A stretch of 64,000 nucleotides of DNA. Source: Zanthoxylum bungeanum (taxonomy: Eukaryota > Streptophyta > Magnoliopsida > Sapindales > Rutaceae). The DNA is taken from the NCBI GenBank assembly GCA_019454045.1, contig SKCR01007777.1, forward strand, positions 124,001 to 188,000, written 5' to 3'. Below the pieces are notes generated by a model. That model saw only the letters and a list, made by a program, of their open reading frames with translations. It was not told the origin of the DNA and ran no database searches. Each line of letters opens with the position of its first letter. The first letter of the stretch is position 1. Below, piece by piece: positions 33,163 to 45,107 of this stretch. The position numbers and the translations under genes are program-made.

Positions 33163-34559
33163 TGATGAGTGGTAATTATATCACTATTTCCCACTCATTT
33201 GACCTAATATTTTGTATAGCTTCTCGAGTTTGATGAATGTTTTGATGTGTTTTTATATATTTTACAGATAAAATAAAGTATTGGGACTTAATGGAATCAA
33301 TTCGGGGCTAAAATGATGAAATTCAGAGAAAACAATGCCAAAATTCTAATTTTGTGCATGTTTCATTTTTTGGCCATAATGTTTTCATCTGATATCCGAT
33401 TGAGCTGATTCAAGTTACAAATTAAAGAAGACTCAAAGATTTACAACTTTGAAGATTTAAATATTTTCGAATTATGAAGTTTGGAAGGCCGAAATTGATG
33501 AATAATCAAGTGTATTTTGAGTAATTACTATAGTCATTTTCAAAATATAAAATAAAATTAATAAAATAAAAAATAAAAATTGTCAAACTTCCACCAAACA
33601 TGCTTCCATGTTTGGTGCCATGTTTGATGCCATGTTTGGTGCCATGTTTGGTGGAGCAATCGGTGGAGCAATCGGTGGAGAAATTGGTGGAATCCTTTAT
33701 ATTTTCCTATAAATACCAAGCCATTTCATTTGTAATTCTCATGCTTTCCTTAGGTTTTTGTAAGGAATTTAAGAATTGCATCTTGTGTGTTTATTTTTAG
33801 TAATTTAATTTATGCATTTTTATTTTCAGTAATAGTAATTACCGCCTTAATGGCTGGTTTTATTTATTTGACATAAAGTAACACCGCCTATATGGCCGGT
33901 CTTTGGGTGACAGATAATTACCGCCTATATGGCTGGTTTATGGACAAATAATGATACCGCATTTATGGCTGGTTGGACTTAATTAAAATCTGACTTAATG
34001 AGGATACCACCTATATGGTCGGTTGGTAATATCACTGATAAATTCTATATTATAGTAAGAGAGATTTCTAAATTATAAATAGTAAAAGTGGATCCCCAAA
34101 CCCCAGTATTTTATTTTTATTCTAGGGAAGTGATGAAACACAATATCCACACTTAATAATTGATTTTATTTTTATGGGTAATTCTTTAGTTTGTTTATTG
34201 AGTCTTAAGCTTGATTGATGTGGTAAACTTAAAATGAACTTGGAAAAGAGATTTTAGTTTTCAGCCTTAGATTCAATAGCTCACGATCTTCCTTGAGGAT
34301 AGATAACCATTTAATAGATTTCCTTACAGTATAGGAATATACCTGTCCGGCGTGGGTAGCCATAAATGGAACTTGACCTTAATGAATCCAGGTAATTTGG
34401 TTAACATAGGAATATGGTTCAATTGGGTTATATTGGGTATTTGCATTTGACCATCGGAAGAGGCTTTTACATATCATCGTGTTCCAGGTTAGCAAACTGA
34501 TTTATTACACATAAGTAAGAGAATTAATTCATCTTTATAATAATATTGTGTGGAGTCAG
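33163..34559 (+). repeat. Athila-like element 3' LTR, left part
   Basis: Aligns with 27420-28993 apart from two deletions. Cut at 34559 by copia-2; the target GTCAG is 34555-34559. Continues at 54270. Confidence 0.92.
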
Positions 34560-36344
34560 TGTTGGACAGTTATGACCATAGCGTCACTATTTGTACAGAT
34601 CATGGTGTTGTTGTACAAATTAACTATGTGACAAGGAGATTGCACTCTTATCATTTGTGATTAGATCACATAGATGTATAAATGATAGGAGGTCCCTATT
34701 AGTAGTTCCTGGATTGAGATGATATGAGACAGTATCAGTCCTCGAAGGATTAATCATTAAATATCCCTAGTCATAGTATTATCGAGATTGGACATCGATA
34801 ATGCGGAATAGACTAGTATTACACTTGTGCGCGATATGTGAGATCATAACGGCATAGTTCTCATATATTTGGGTATAGGATACTCATGCAAGTGTAATAG
34901 GAGGTTATGTTTTACCGATGGTACGGAAAATATCTTCGCTCTGGATAGACCCCTCGAAATTCCATTGGTAGTATGATTATGTGTCTATGGAAGTCCGAAA
35001 TCAGGGTAGGTGTATTTGGTCTTAACCTGAGACTTGCATCGCTAATACTTGCGACAATCAGTATGCTTTAGTTTTGGTCGTCCAGGGCTTTAACCGGTTC
35101 TGTGTATACGCCTCTGCTGGGTACATTGAGAATCGTAGTGTATTGGGTGTGATGTCAAGACGGAAGTATCACTCCAGTCATAGTGGAGATGATCACGTAG
35201 GATACGATACTAGTGCTCTTAAGTACTGCAGTCATCGGGATATTATGACTAGGTCATGTATATCCGATTATAGAGACTAGTTACTAGACATCCGACATGT
35301 GCTTCGTACGGGGCAGACACGATTCCAGCCCCAGGCCTAGCACGTGACATTCGATACTGGATCGCAATACGCAATACTACGTATACTACGCCTGACATAG
35401 ATTATATATTCCAGTAAGAATATTTCTGGAGAGAGATAATTAATCTGGGATTAATTAAGAGAGAGAAAATTAATCTGGGATTAATTGAGGTATTATTTAA
35501 TCTGGGATTAAATGTGTTTGGAAGAGAGAGAACGCGATTAATTTGGAATTAATCGGTAAAATAAATTTAATAGTTAAATTTGATTTTTCTATTTAATTTA
35601 TTCGTATGGGCTAAAATTAATATATCGGATATATTAATATGAATTGAATTTCATTACGAAATAAAAGTTGGACTTTAATGCGAACGAGCGAATTAATTTA
35701 GAATTAATTCGTAGACGACATTCGTAATATATTTGCAAGGCATTGTTATTTAATTAAATTAGATTTAATTATTTAGCGATGAAAGTTCATTTAATCGGAT
35801 TAAACGGAACCGAGCCGCGGCAAATGTTCGTAGAGACATTTGAATTTTGAATTCAAATGTGGGGCCCACATCACATGTGGTAGTTGGGAGGGTAGTTGGC
35901 ATTTATGCCAAGCCACCCACCATCCAACTACCTTGGAATGGTCTTGGTGAAACCATTTACCCAACTACCTTGTTTAGGTAAAAGGGTAAATTGGTTTTAC
36001 CTAAAACATTTCTCTCTCTCTTCACTTGTGTATGCATCACACAAATACAACACTTGAACAAAATGAAACCCTAGAAACCTCTCAAATGGGCGTGAATGGC
36101 ATTCTCTTCTTCACTTTGATTTTGTTGCAATTTCAAAGGAGCTAGCACTTCACAAATCAACTAAGGTGATAGGGAAACTAACTCAAAACATGGAATCAAC
36201 ACAAAGCTTGGATCTTGGAGATCTCTTCTCAAAAATTTTAAAAGCTCAAATCCATTCAATGTAAGTATTTCCGCAACTTATGTTGAATTTATGAACATGT
36301 TTTCATGCTTATTAGATCCTTGGCATGTTCTAGGAACACTAACA
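34560..36344 (+). repeat. copia-2 5' LTR
   Basis: TGTTGGACAG ... GGAACACTAACA. Shorter than its partner because about 200 bp are deleted at 35431 (TTCTGGAG joins AGAGATAATT). Contains a palindrome array (about 35440-35810) and a large hairpin at about 35875-35935. Confidence 0.92.
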
Positions 36345-36345
36345 A

Positions 36346-36357
36346 TGGTATCAGAGC
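36346..36357 (+). other. Primer-binding site, tRNA-iMet type (copia-2)
   Basis: TGGTATCAGAGC, 1 bp after the LTR. Confidence 0.93.
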
Positions 36358-38793
36358 GAATTTTAAGCATGAAAATTCTAGGGTTCTTGAACCTAAAATT
36401 TGGGGCTTTTATGTTTTGAACATGATTATTTTAAATTGATGCTTTGAGCATGCTTATATTATGTTAACTTAGAGTTGTGCATGATTAGATTTGAGAAAAA
36501 TTGATTAGATCAATTTTGGACTCCCCCTTACCTTGGCCGAAACTCACTGTCTTGGACTGCTACTTTTATTTTTTTTTTTTTGTAACATGAAATAATGTGT
36601 TTAAATGCATGTTTAAATGTTGATTGTTGGTTTGATTGGATTAGAATCAAATTCAATAAAGTTCATGTTAAAATCAAAGAGCATGTTGAGCATGAAATGA
36701 TGATTTAGGATTCAATTTGTGTTGAGCATGAAATAATGATTTTTGGCTTCAATTTGTGTTGAGCATGAATTATTGGATTAAGCATGATTAATTAAGTTAA
36801 TTGGTATTTTGGAAATATTGAGTTTAATTAATTAATCATGGCTAATACACTTTAATTAAAATAATTGTGATATTTGGAATATTATAATTATGTTAATAAG
36901 CCTTTAATTATGAATTGGGCTAAAAGTGTGTATTTGGGCTTAATGGGCTTTGTTTGACGAAGTTTGGTTTTGGAATTTTGGATTGGATCCAATTGGGCCC
37001 AAAACTAATTCCATAAAGTCCAAATACATCACTTGGCTCTTTAAAGAATTTAATTGGGCCTAATGGGCCTAAATTGATTTGTTGGCAATAGGGTGATTCC
37101 TATTGGGCCTTGGCATTTTGGGTTTGATCCATTATGGCCAAAGCCCATGCTTCAAGAATCAATTAAAAGCCCATTGGACTTTAATTGAAATGACATTGGA
37201 TGTTATTGGGCCTTTGAGACCCATTAAGATTGGATTTGGAATCCAAGTCTTTAAGGCTTATAAATAAGTGTATATATTTAATTTGGAATTAAATTGGAAT
37301 TAGTATTGAATACAAATAAATTAGATTTAAAGTTTTAGTTCGATATAATTCAAGAATACTTACTTTGAGTATTTATTCTTAAACGAGTTTAACTCGCGCA
37401 AATCAAATCGTTGTTTGAACAATGGATGATCATTAATTCAAAGATTAATTAATTGGATTAGATTGATTGAATAACATGATTTGTATGATTACATGAATGT
37501 GTTGTATGAATAATGTATATCGGATGGATATTAGAAGGGCGAGGGCAATTTTGGAAATTGTAATAAATTTAGAATTTATTTAAATTGGACCTGTGTGTCC
37601 AGCCTTATATCTCCTTTCTCATTTTATTTCTCTTCTCACCTAATCCCCTCAATGTAAATGAGGTTTCTTTATTGTATTTTGTAATTGGGTAGAAGTTAGA
37701 ATAGTTCTAGCCGGGGAGAGGAAAGTGAGTGATTTGTTCTAGGAACAATTTGTGAGATATCCATCCGTATATCATTATTAATTTATTTATTTATACACGC
37801 TTTATTATGTGTTTAGAATGCATGTTTAAGGGTGTATGATGATGAGACCTAATCAAGATAATAAAATTGGTTGTCAATTTGCACGCGAAAAACCCTCAAA
37901 ACATATTAAGCGTTTTTCCTTCCGTTGAGTGATTCTTACTTAAGATCCAAAGTTGGCATTGGTTTGTTGGCCAAAGTCAAGACCTTTGTCAATTACGGAT
38001 GTGTTTGAATCATGAGAGTTTTGTTCCATATCGGTGTCTTGTCCAAGTCGTGATTTGTTGGCCAAAGTCAAGATCACTTCTTGTCCATCGACATTGATTA
38101 CGAAGCTTTCCATGTCAATGGATCTCGCTTAACTGGAATCATTAAGCTTGTTGTGCCAAAGCCAATGCTTAGTTGATTCAGAGGAAAAAGGTTAGGTAAT
38201 ATATTTGATATATTGGCATATATAAGATATATGTTTCGGACTTTGATGTCCACCTACCGGATCTAGGAATTGGATGAGATCCAATTGATCTTAGAGATCT
38301 ACCTAGTTAAATATCATACAGCTTGTTGGCCAAAGTCAAGGTTGTGTGTTATTTAACGGGATCCTAGCCCACTAAGAAACTAGGTTTCCCGAGTACTCAA
38401 CAGAGGGTTAGAGGCTCGCCGAAAAATAGTGAGAGGCAAGTATTAGATTTGCAATATTCGTTTAGTTACTTGCCATACGGGCTCAATCAATATCATTCGT
38501 CAAATAAATTATATATTAGTTGGACTAATATTTATTGTTGTTTTAATTAAACAGTTGGACTGTATTCAAACTACTTCATTTATAGTTGATTATATAATTG
38601 GATTATAGTAATCAATATATTTGGATTTTACCGATCATTTTTAATGATTATATAATTGGATTATAGTAATCAATATATATATGATTTTAACCAATAAAAT
38701 TGTAATAAGTTATATAGTTAGACTATAGTAATCATTACATTAAAATTGTACCTGAAATCGTTGATTAAATAGTTGGACTATTAGAATCAAGAT
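36358..38793 (+). other. Long 5' leader of copia-2 with repeated motifs
   Basis: About 2.4 kb of noncoding leader before gag, conserved in the minus copia (48010-50846) and copia-3 (60388-62614). TTGTTGGCCAAAGTCAAG and variants recur at about 37967, 38054 and 38327, with a decayed form near 38145. An AT-rich stretch at 38520-38770 repeats ATAATTGGATTATAGTAATC. No open frame. Confidence 0.75.
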
Positions 38794-41700
38794 TAAATTG
38801 AAAGATTAGTGTTTAAAACATTATCGTAAGGAAAATTTGTTTAAACGACTTTAATTTTCAAATTGGGAACAAATTTCAGGATAGTCCTGAAACTAAGAAG
38901 TTACTTTATTTGATAAAATAACATCTTAGGCCTAAGCCCGGAATTAAGCAAATAGTAGAGCATGATCTTTGGAAGATTCATGTGATGATAACTTTAGTGC
39001 TTAATTCATTATGCTTGCCATAATGACTCCTTAATTTCTTAATCAGAAGTAAGGATTAGATCCTTAAAGTATGATAATTAAATTGAAGGATCTTCATAGA
39101 TCTATTATTAGATCTTATAAGTATTAAATTGCAATTAATAACTCTTGGAGAGTTAATGGCCATTCTCAAGGAGACAAAGCCAAAGTTTGTAATAAGGCAA
39201 GTGGCGCAAGGCGCATCTTACTTCGATATTCTAGAAGGCCAAGGCTTGGCCAAAGACTTCTGGAATGTGAAAAGGGCAAAGGCATAATCATTATAATCTT
39301 CTAGGAAGATAAAAGGACATATCCGAAGATGTCTGCCTAATTGTGGCATATGGGGTCATTGAAGCGTGACTGCCGTATGGACAAAGCAGACATGAAGGAA
39401 TAGAAGACAGGACAAGGTTCTGACTTCAAATATGTTTGTTATAAATATGTTCACTAATAGTATTAAAATTAGATTTTAGATACTAATGTGGTACATAAAA
39501 ATATGTACTGATTTGCAGCATCTGCTTGTAAGCAGGGTACTGACTTCAGATGAGATCGATCTGTAAATCGTAAATGGGACGAAAGTCGCTGTTTTACCGT
39601 AGATACCTAAGTTTAGGAACTACCCTTCAGGTGTGTACTTAAATTAGGAAACTGTTATAATGTAACTAGTTTAACTAGAAACATTATCTCTATATTGAGT
39701 ATAACTCGTTGCGAGTATACCTTTATATTCTAGAACACTAAAGTGTTTTATTTTATAAAGATGATATTGAGATAAACACATTAGATGTAAATAACAGTAT
39801 TTATATTTTGAATATAAATAAATCTCAAACATATAATATGACGAACAATAGCTCAAACTGATTTGATCAGATAAGACTTATTTGTGGCAGTGTTGTTTGG
39901 GACACATTAAACAAGATTCGTATATCCACACTTTTGAAGAGTGGATACTGACGGATTTGATTCCATTCAAATGATGTCTACGAATAGTTTTATTAGGTAA
40001 ATGACCTAAAATACCTTTTACTTGGCAAAAGTGTAAGTGCCACTGATCTATTAGCCCTTGTTCATAGTGACGTAAGTGGGCCCACGTCTAGCTAGGCTAG
40101 AGGTGGATATGAATATTCTGTGACCTTTACGGATGTGGCATCGCGTTGTGGTTGTGTTTCTTTTGAAGAACACAAATCGGAACTTTTAGAGTTTCGACAC
40201 GAAATAGACGTACAGATCGGCTAAAGTATTAAAACATCACAGTTTGACCATGATGAAAATACTTAAGCAGTAAGTTTCTCATATATACTTGAAAGAGTAT
40301 AGTATTCTTTCAATGAGGACTCCTCCCGGAACACGTCAGTTTGACGGTGTGTCCAAATGGAGAAACCAAATTTTGTTGGACATGATAAGGTTAATCATGA
40401 GTCGCTCTGAGCTACCATTTTCCTTCAAAGGATAAGCATTTAACAGCGCAATACTTATTTTGAATAAGGTTCCATGAAAATCTGTTTGACAGATTTTATA
40501 TTAAATATGAATAGGAAAGAAACTAGGTTTTCTCACTCCTGAAGATTTGGGATGCTGGGCATATGTTTGGATGATACCAAACTAGAACCCAAATTGGATA
40601 AGTGCCAATTGTAGGTTATCCTAGGGAAACCAAAGTATAGTACTTATACAACTCACTTGAGAATAATGTAATTGTTGCTCACCATGTGGTTTTCCTAAGA
40701 GGAATACCGATATGCAGTGGTAAGTGGGAGGATAGTAAAACTCGATGAAAATCGGAGTTATACTGTTCAAGGCACAAAGTCCTTAATGGAACACAAACAG
40801 TTCATCAAGGATGAAACTGTACCAGTAATCTTGAATACACAAGAAACCGCGTAGGTCGGAGAGAGTCAGAAAACAACCTGGGGTATGAGTTTCTGATCTC
40901 ACCTCATAAAGATGTCAATCTTATTGAGGAATACGAACTGACTATGTATGAGGAAGTGATACAAGGTATCAACTCCCTATCATGGCAAAGTGCCATGAGT
41001 CCGAAATGGATTCCATGTATATCAACTATGTTTGGACACTAGTTGTTGTACCGCAAGGCATTGTGCCTATTGGTACTATATAAGTCTTCAAGCAAGACAT
41101 ACATGGATGGAAACATACCAACGTACTAAGCTAGGCTTGTAGCGAAAAGGTATCGTTATCAATATTGTGTCGATTACAACGAAACTTTTTATCTGTTGCC
41201 ATGGATAAATCCATTTGGATAATGCTTACTGATTCTGCATGTTTCATTTATGAAATATGGCAGCTGAACGTCAAAATCGCTTTCCTTAAACGGAAACCTC
41301 TTTGGAGGATGTTTATAACATCCTGACGGTTTTGTTCGTACCAAAACTAGCAAACAAGGTTTGCAGGTTATTCGATCCATGTATGGATTGAAGTAAGCAT
41401 GAGTTCTTGGAACTATCGTTTTGATGTAATCATAATGGTGTACGATTTGATTCAAAACGAATATGATTCTTGTGTATATAAGGAGGTTAGTGGGAGCGCA
41501 CTGACAATGATGTCCTAATTAATGATGATGATATATCATTTCTTGGAAATGATATTCCCATAAGATAATCGGATGAAAGCTTGGCTTTCATGAAATTCTC
41601 CGTAGAATTCTTGGGGAGTAACAACCTTTATTCTAGGAATAAAGATCTACTGAGGTAGATCTAAAGGTTATTGACACTCTGCGAGAACTCGTACATTGAA

Positions 41701-42298
41701 AAAATGTACGCGACATGGTGTTCTCATATGCTTTGAACATATGGATTCACAAACAGGTCAATCCAAGTGATAGTCACTGGATTGATATTAAGAAATCTGT
41801 TAGTATCTTAGAGAACTAAGGATGATATCTTATACTATGGAGATGGAGACTTGAAGTGACTGGGATCACTGCTGCAAGTTTCCTAACCGATAAAAACAAC
41901 GGTACTATATAGTTTGAATAACGGAACAGCGAGATGGAAATCTTCCAAGCAAGATGATGTTACCGAATAAACAACAAATGCGGGTTATTGCTATGCTGAG
42001 ACAGCAATAGAAGCCATTGATCGACGAATAAATCTAATTAGATTAGATATAGTTCTTTTAGCAGCTGAGCTATGCGTCAGCAGCAAGCTAAAGAATTAAT
42101 GTCTCATCAACGATCCAGATATATACTTCGATTATTCATCTGATTCGTTCGGATCATACATCGTGGCGATGTGATGATTGAATAAACTACATCAGACGAT
42201 AATTATACAAATTGCTGACGAAAGTCTTTCCTCAGCAGTTTGAGCGAACCGTACATAGTTCTGGTGTTTAAGACACTCGAGTGACTGGCTATAGGCCA
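38794..42298 (+). pseudogene. copia-2 gag-pol remnant
   Basis: Aligns by eye with copia-3 gag and protease (62615-64000): gag about 38794-39330, zinc-knuckle remnant about 39341-39378, protease and pre-integrase about 39440-39960. Later text translates piecemeal to reverse transcriptase (for instance IWQLNVKIAFLKR near 41262, WNYRFD near 41415, VYKEVSGSA near 41480) and an RNase H remnant about 41950-42290. Stops and frame changes occur every few dozen codons. No catalytic YVDD stretch survives. Confidence 0.8.
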
Positions 42299-42309
42299 AA
42301 GTGGGAGAT
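42299..42309 (+). other. Polypurine tract of copia-2
   Basis: AAGTGGGAGAT directly before the 3' LTR; the same tract stands, inverted, beside the left LTR of the minus copia at 45108-45120. Confidence 0.85.
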
Positions 42310-43004
42310 TGTTGGACAGTTATGACCCATAGCGTCACTATTTGTACAGATCATGGTGTTGTTGTACAAATTAACTATGTGACAAGGAGATTGCACTCTT
42401 ATCATTTGTGATTAGATCACATAGAGTATAATGATAGGAGGTCCTTATGATTAGTTCTGGATTGAGATGATATGAGACAGTATCAGTCCTCGAAGGATTA
42501 ATCATTAAATATCCTTAGTCTTAGTATTATCGAGATTTGGACATCGATAATGCGGAATAGACTAGAATTACCACTTGTGCGCGTTATGTGAGATAAACGG
42601 CATAGTCTCATATATTTGGGTATAGGCTTACCATGCAGTGTAAATAGGAGGTTGTGTTTAACGATGGTACGGAAAACATCTTCGCTCTGGATAGACCCCT
42701 CGGAATTCCATTGGTAGTATGGGGACTATGTGTCTATGGAAGCCGAACTCAGGGGTAGGTGTTATTTGGTCTTTAACCTGAGGACTTGCCATCGCTAATA
42801 CTTGCGACAATCAGTCTGCTTTAGTTTTGTCTCGGTCCAGGCGCTTTAAACGGTTCTGTGTACGCCTCTGCTGGGTTACATTGAGAATCGTAGTGTATTG
42901 GGTTGTGAGTCAAGACGGAAGTATCACTCCAGTCATAGTGGAGATGATGTCAATAGGATACGATACTCGGGCTCTTAAGTCCTGCAGTTTCATCGGGATC
43001 TTAT
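42310..43004 (+). repeat. copia-2 3' LTR, left part
   Basis: Matches 34560-35250 but with many single-base insertions and deletions. Cut at 43004 by the minus-strand copia. Confidence 0.9.
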
Positions 43005-45107
43005 TGTTGGAGTTTCTAGAGGTCCCAAGATCAAAACTCAAGCATGAATCATAAGCGAATACAACGATTTAAGTGCGGAATACTTACATCGAGCGGTGGA
43101 GATGCGATTTGGCAACAAAAACGAACTGATTTCTTCACTGGTTGGGCGTGAGCAGTCCACTGTCACAGCTCACTGCAGATTCGGTTTTGTGCTTCTGTTT
43201 TGCTCCATTTTGATCAAGAAAAACGAGCTCCAAGCTTCATCAAAACGTTCCTTGCTCATGGGTATACTTCCCTTATCACCTTCGCATTGAACCCGGAGTG
43301 TGCTAGCACTCTTGTTTTGCCACAAAACACACTTGCTTCCCTCCATTTCTTTTATCTTGTTCGGCAGTTCACTGCCTTTGCAAAACCAGAAAATGTCGTG
43401 AGAGAGGGGAGAAGAAGAAGAGAGAGAGGAGAGAGAGGAGGGAAAGTGAAGTGTTGTGTGTATACGGTTTTGTGTTTTACTTTATGCATCAAATGCATTT
43501 GAATTTCATTTGAAATTCATTTCAAACACATTTGGGTTTTAATTCCAAAAACACACACATCACCTTTTTAAAATTCATTATATGCCATCATTACCTCTCT
43601 TTGAGAATAGAGACAATGTATCATCCCTCAAAGGTGACTAGATACATCCATCATCTATTCGTGTCAAGTAATGAGATATCGCGATGTGATTTGCGGATTC
43701 CACCCGTTTCAAAATACGAATGTGTCCGCAAACACTTTCGGGCCCAAATTCGCTAATTCCGAATTAACTAATTTCCGTCGCGACGAGAATTAAATAATTA
43801 CGCCTAGCGGAATTATTATTCACGTCGCTAACGAATTAATTCTAAATTAATTCGCTCGCCCGAATTAAAATCTAATTTTATTCCGCGTCGAAATCTAATT
43901 TCGTTTAATATATCAAATATATTAATTCCTCGATTAATTCCAAATCAATGTTTCTCTCTCTTCAATTGATATTTTATCCTAGATAAAATGTCTCCGAAAT
44001 TAATCCCAGATTAATTCTCTCTCTCATCATATTAATCCCAGATTAATATAAGTGCGAGTCATACGTCATCGGTGAATCTTTGGGAAGCGACCCATGAGAT
44101 CCCCGGATATGTTGGCAGTAAATACGGTCGTCGGGGTGTATCCGAATCACGTACGTACCAAGTACTACGTTCTACCGATTTACGAGACAAGGTCGACTCC
44201 TAGCAAAGCACCGAGTCTTCCCAATTCTCCGGATATATTCTCATAAGAATATTAAGATCTGTATCAAGCGTAGTATACCGTAGTATTGTGTATATCGGCC
44301 CAGTATCGGATAATCACGTGCTAGGGCTGGGGCTGGATAAGTGTCTGCCCCGTCCGAAACACATATCGGATGTCTGGTAACATAGTCTCTATAATCGGAT
44401 ATACATGACCTGGTCACAATATCCCGATTGGTTGCGCAACACTCAAGAGCACTAGTACCGTATCCTGCGTGACATCATCTCCAAATGACTGAAGTGACAC
44501 TTCCATCTTGACATCACACCCAATACACTACGACTCTCTGATAAACCCAGAAATGGTGTACACAGAACCCGTTTAAAGTCCCCTACCACCAAGACCAAAG
44601 TCTATCGATTATCGTAAGTATTAGCGATGTAAGTCTCAGGTTAAGACTATACACACCTACCTTGATTTCGGCCTCCCATAGACACATAGTCATAATACCA
44701 ATGGGATTCCGAGGGGTCTATCCAGAGCGAAGCTGTTTCCCGTACCATCGGGTGAAACACGACCTCCTATCGCACTTGCATAAGTATCCAATACTTATAT
44801 ATATGAGAACTATGCCGTTGTGCCCTCACAAACGCGCACAAGTGCAATACTAGCCTATTCCGCATTATCGATGTCCAGTCTCGATAATACTACGGCTAGG
44901 GATATTAATGATTAATCCTTCGGGGACTGATACTGTCTCATATCATCTCAATCCAGGAACTAATCATAGGGACCTCTCTTCATTTATATATCTATGGTGA
45001 TCTAATCACAAATGATGAGAGTGCAATTTCTTTGTCACATAGTTAATTTGCTACAACAACACAATGATCTGTGCAAATAGTGACGCTATGGGTCATCATG
45101 TCCAACA
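43005..45107 (-). repeat. Minus copia 3' LTR
   Basis: Begins (plus strand) TGTTGGAGTTTCTAGAGG and ends CATCATGTCCAACA. A GA-rich stretch at about 43400-43445 and the palindrome array at about 43755-44055 are included. In a side-by-side reading it differs from 50861-52960 only at scattered single positions and a few 1-2 bp indels. Confidence 0.93.
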
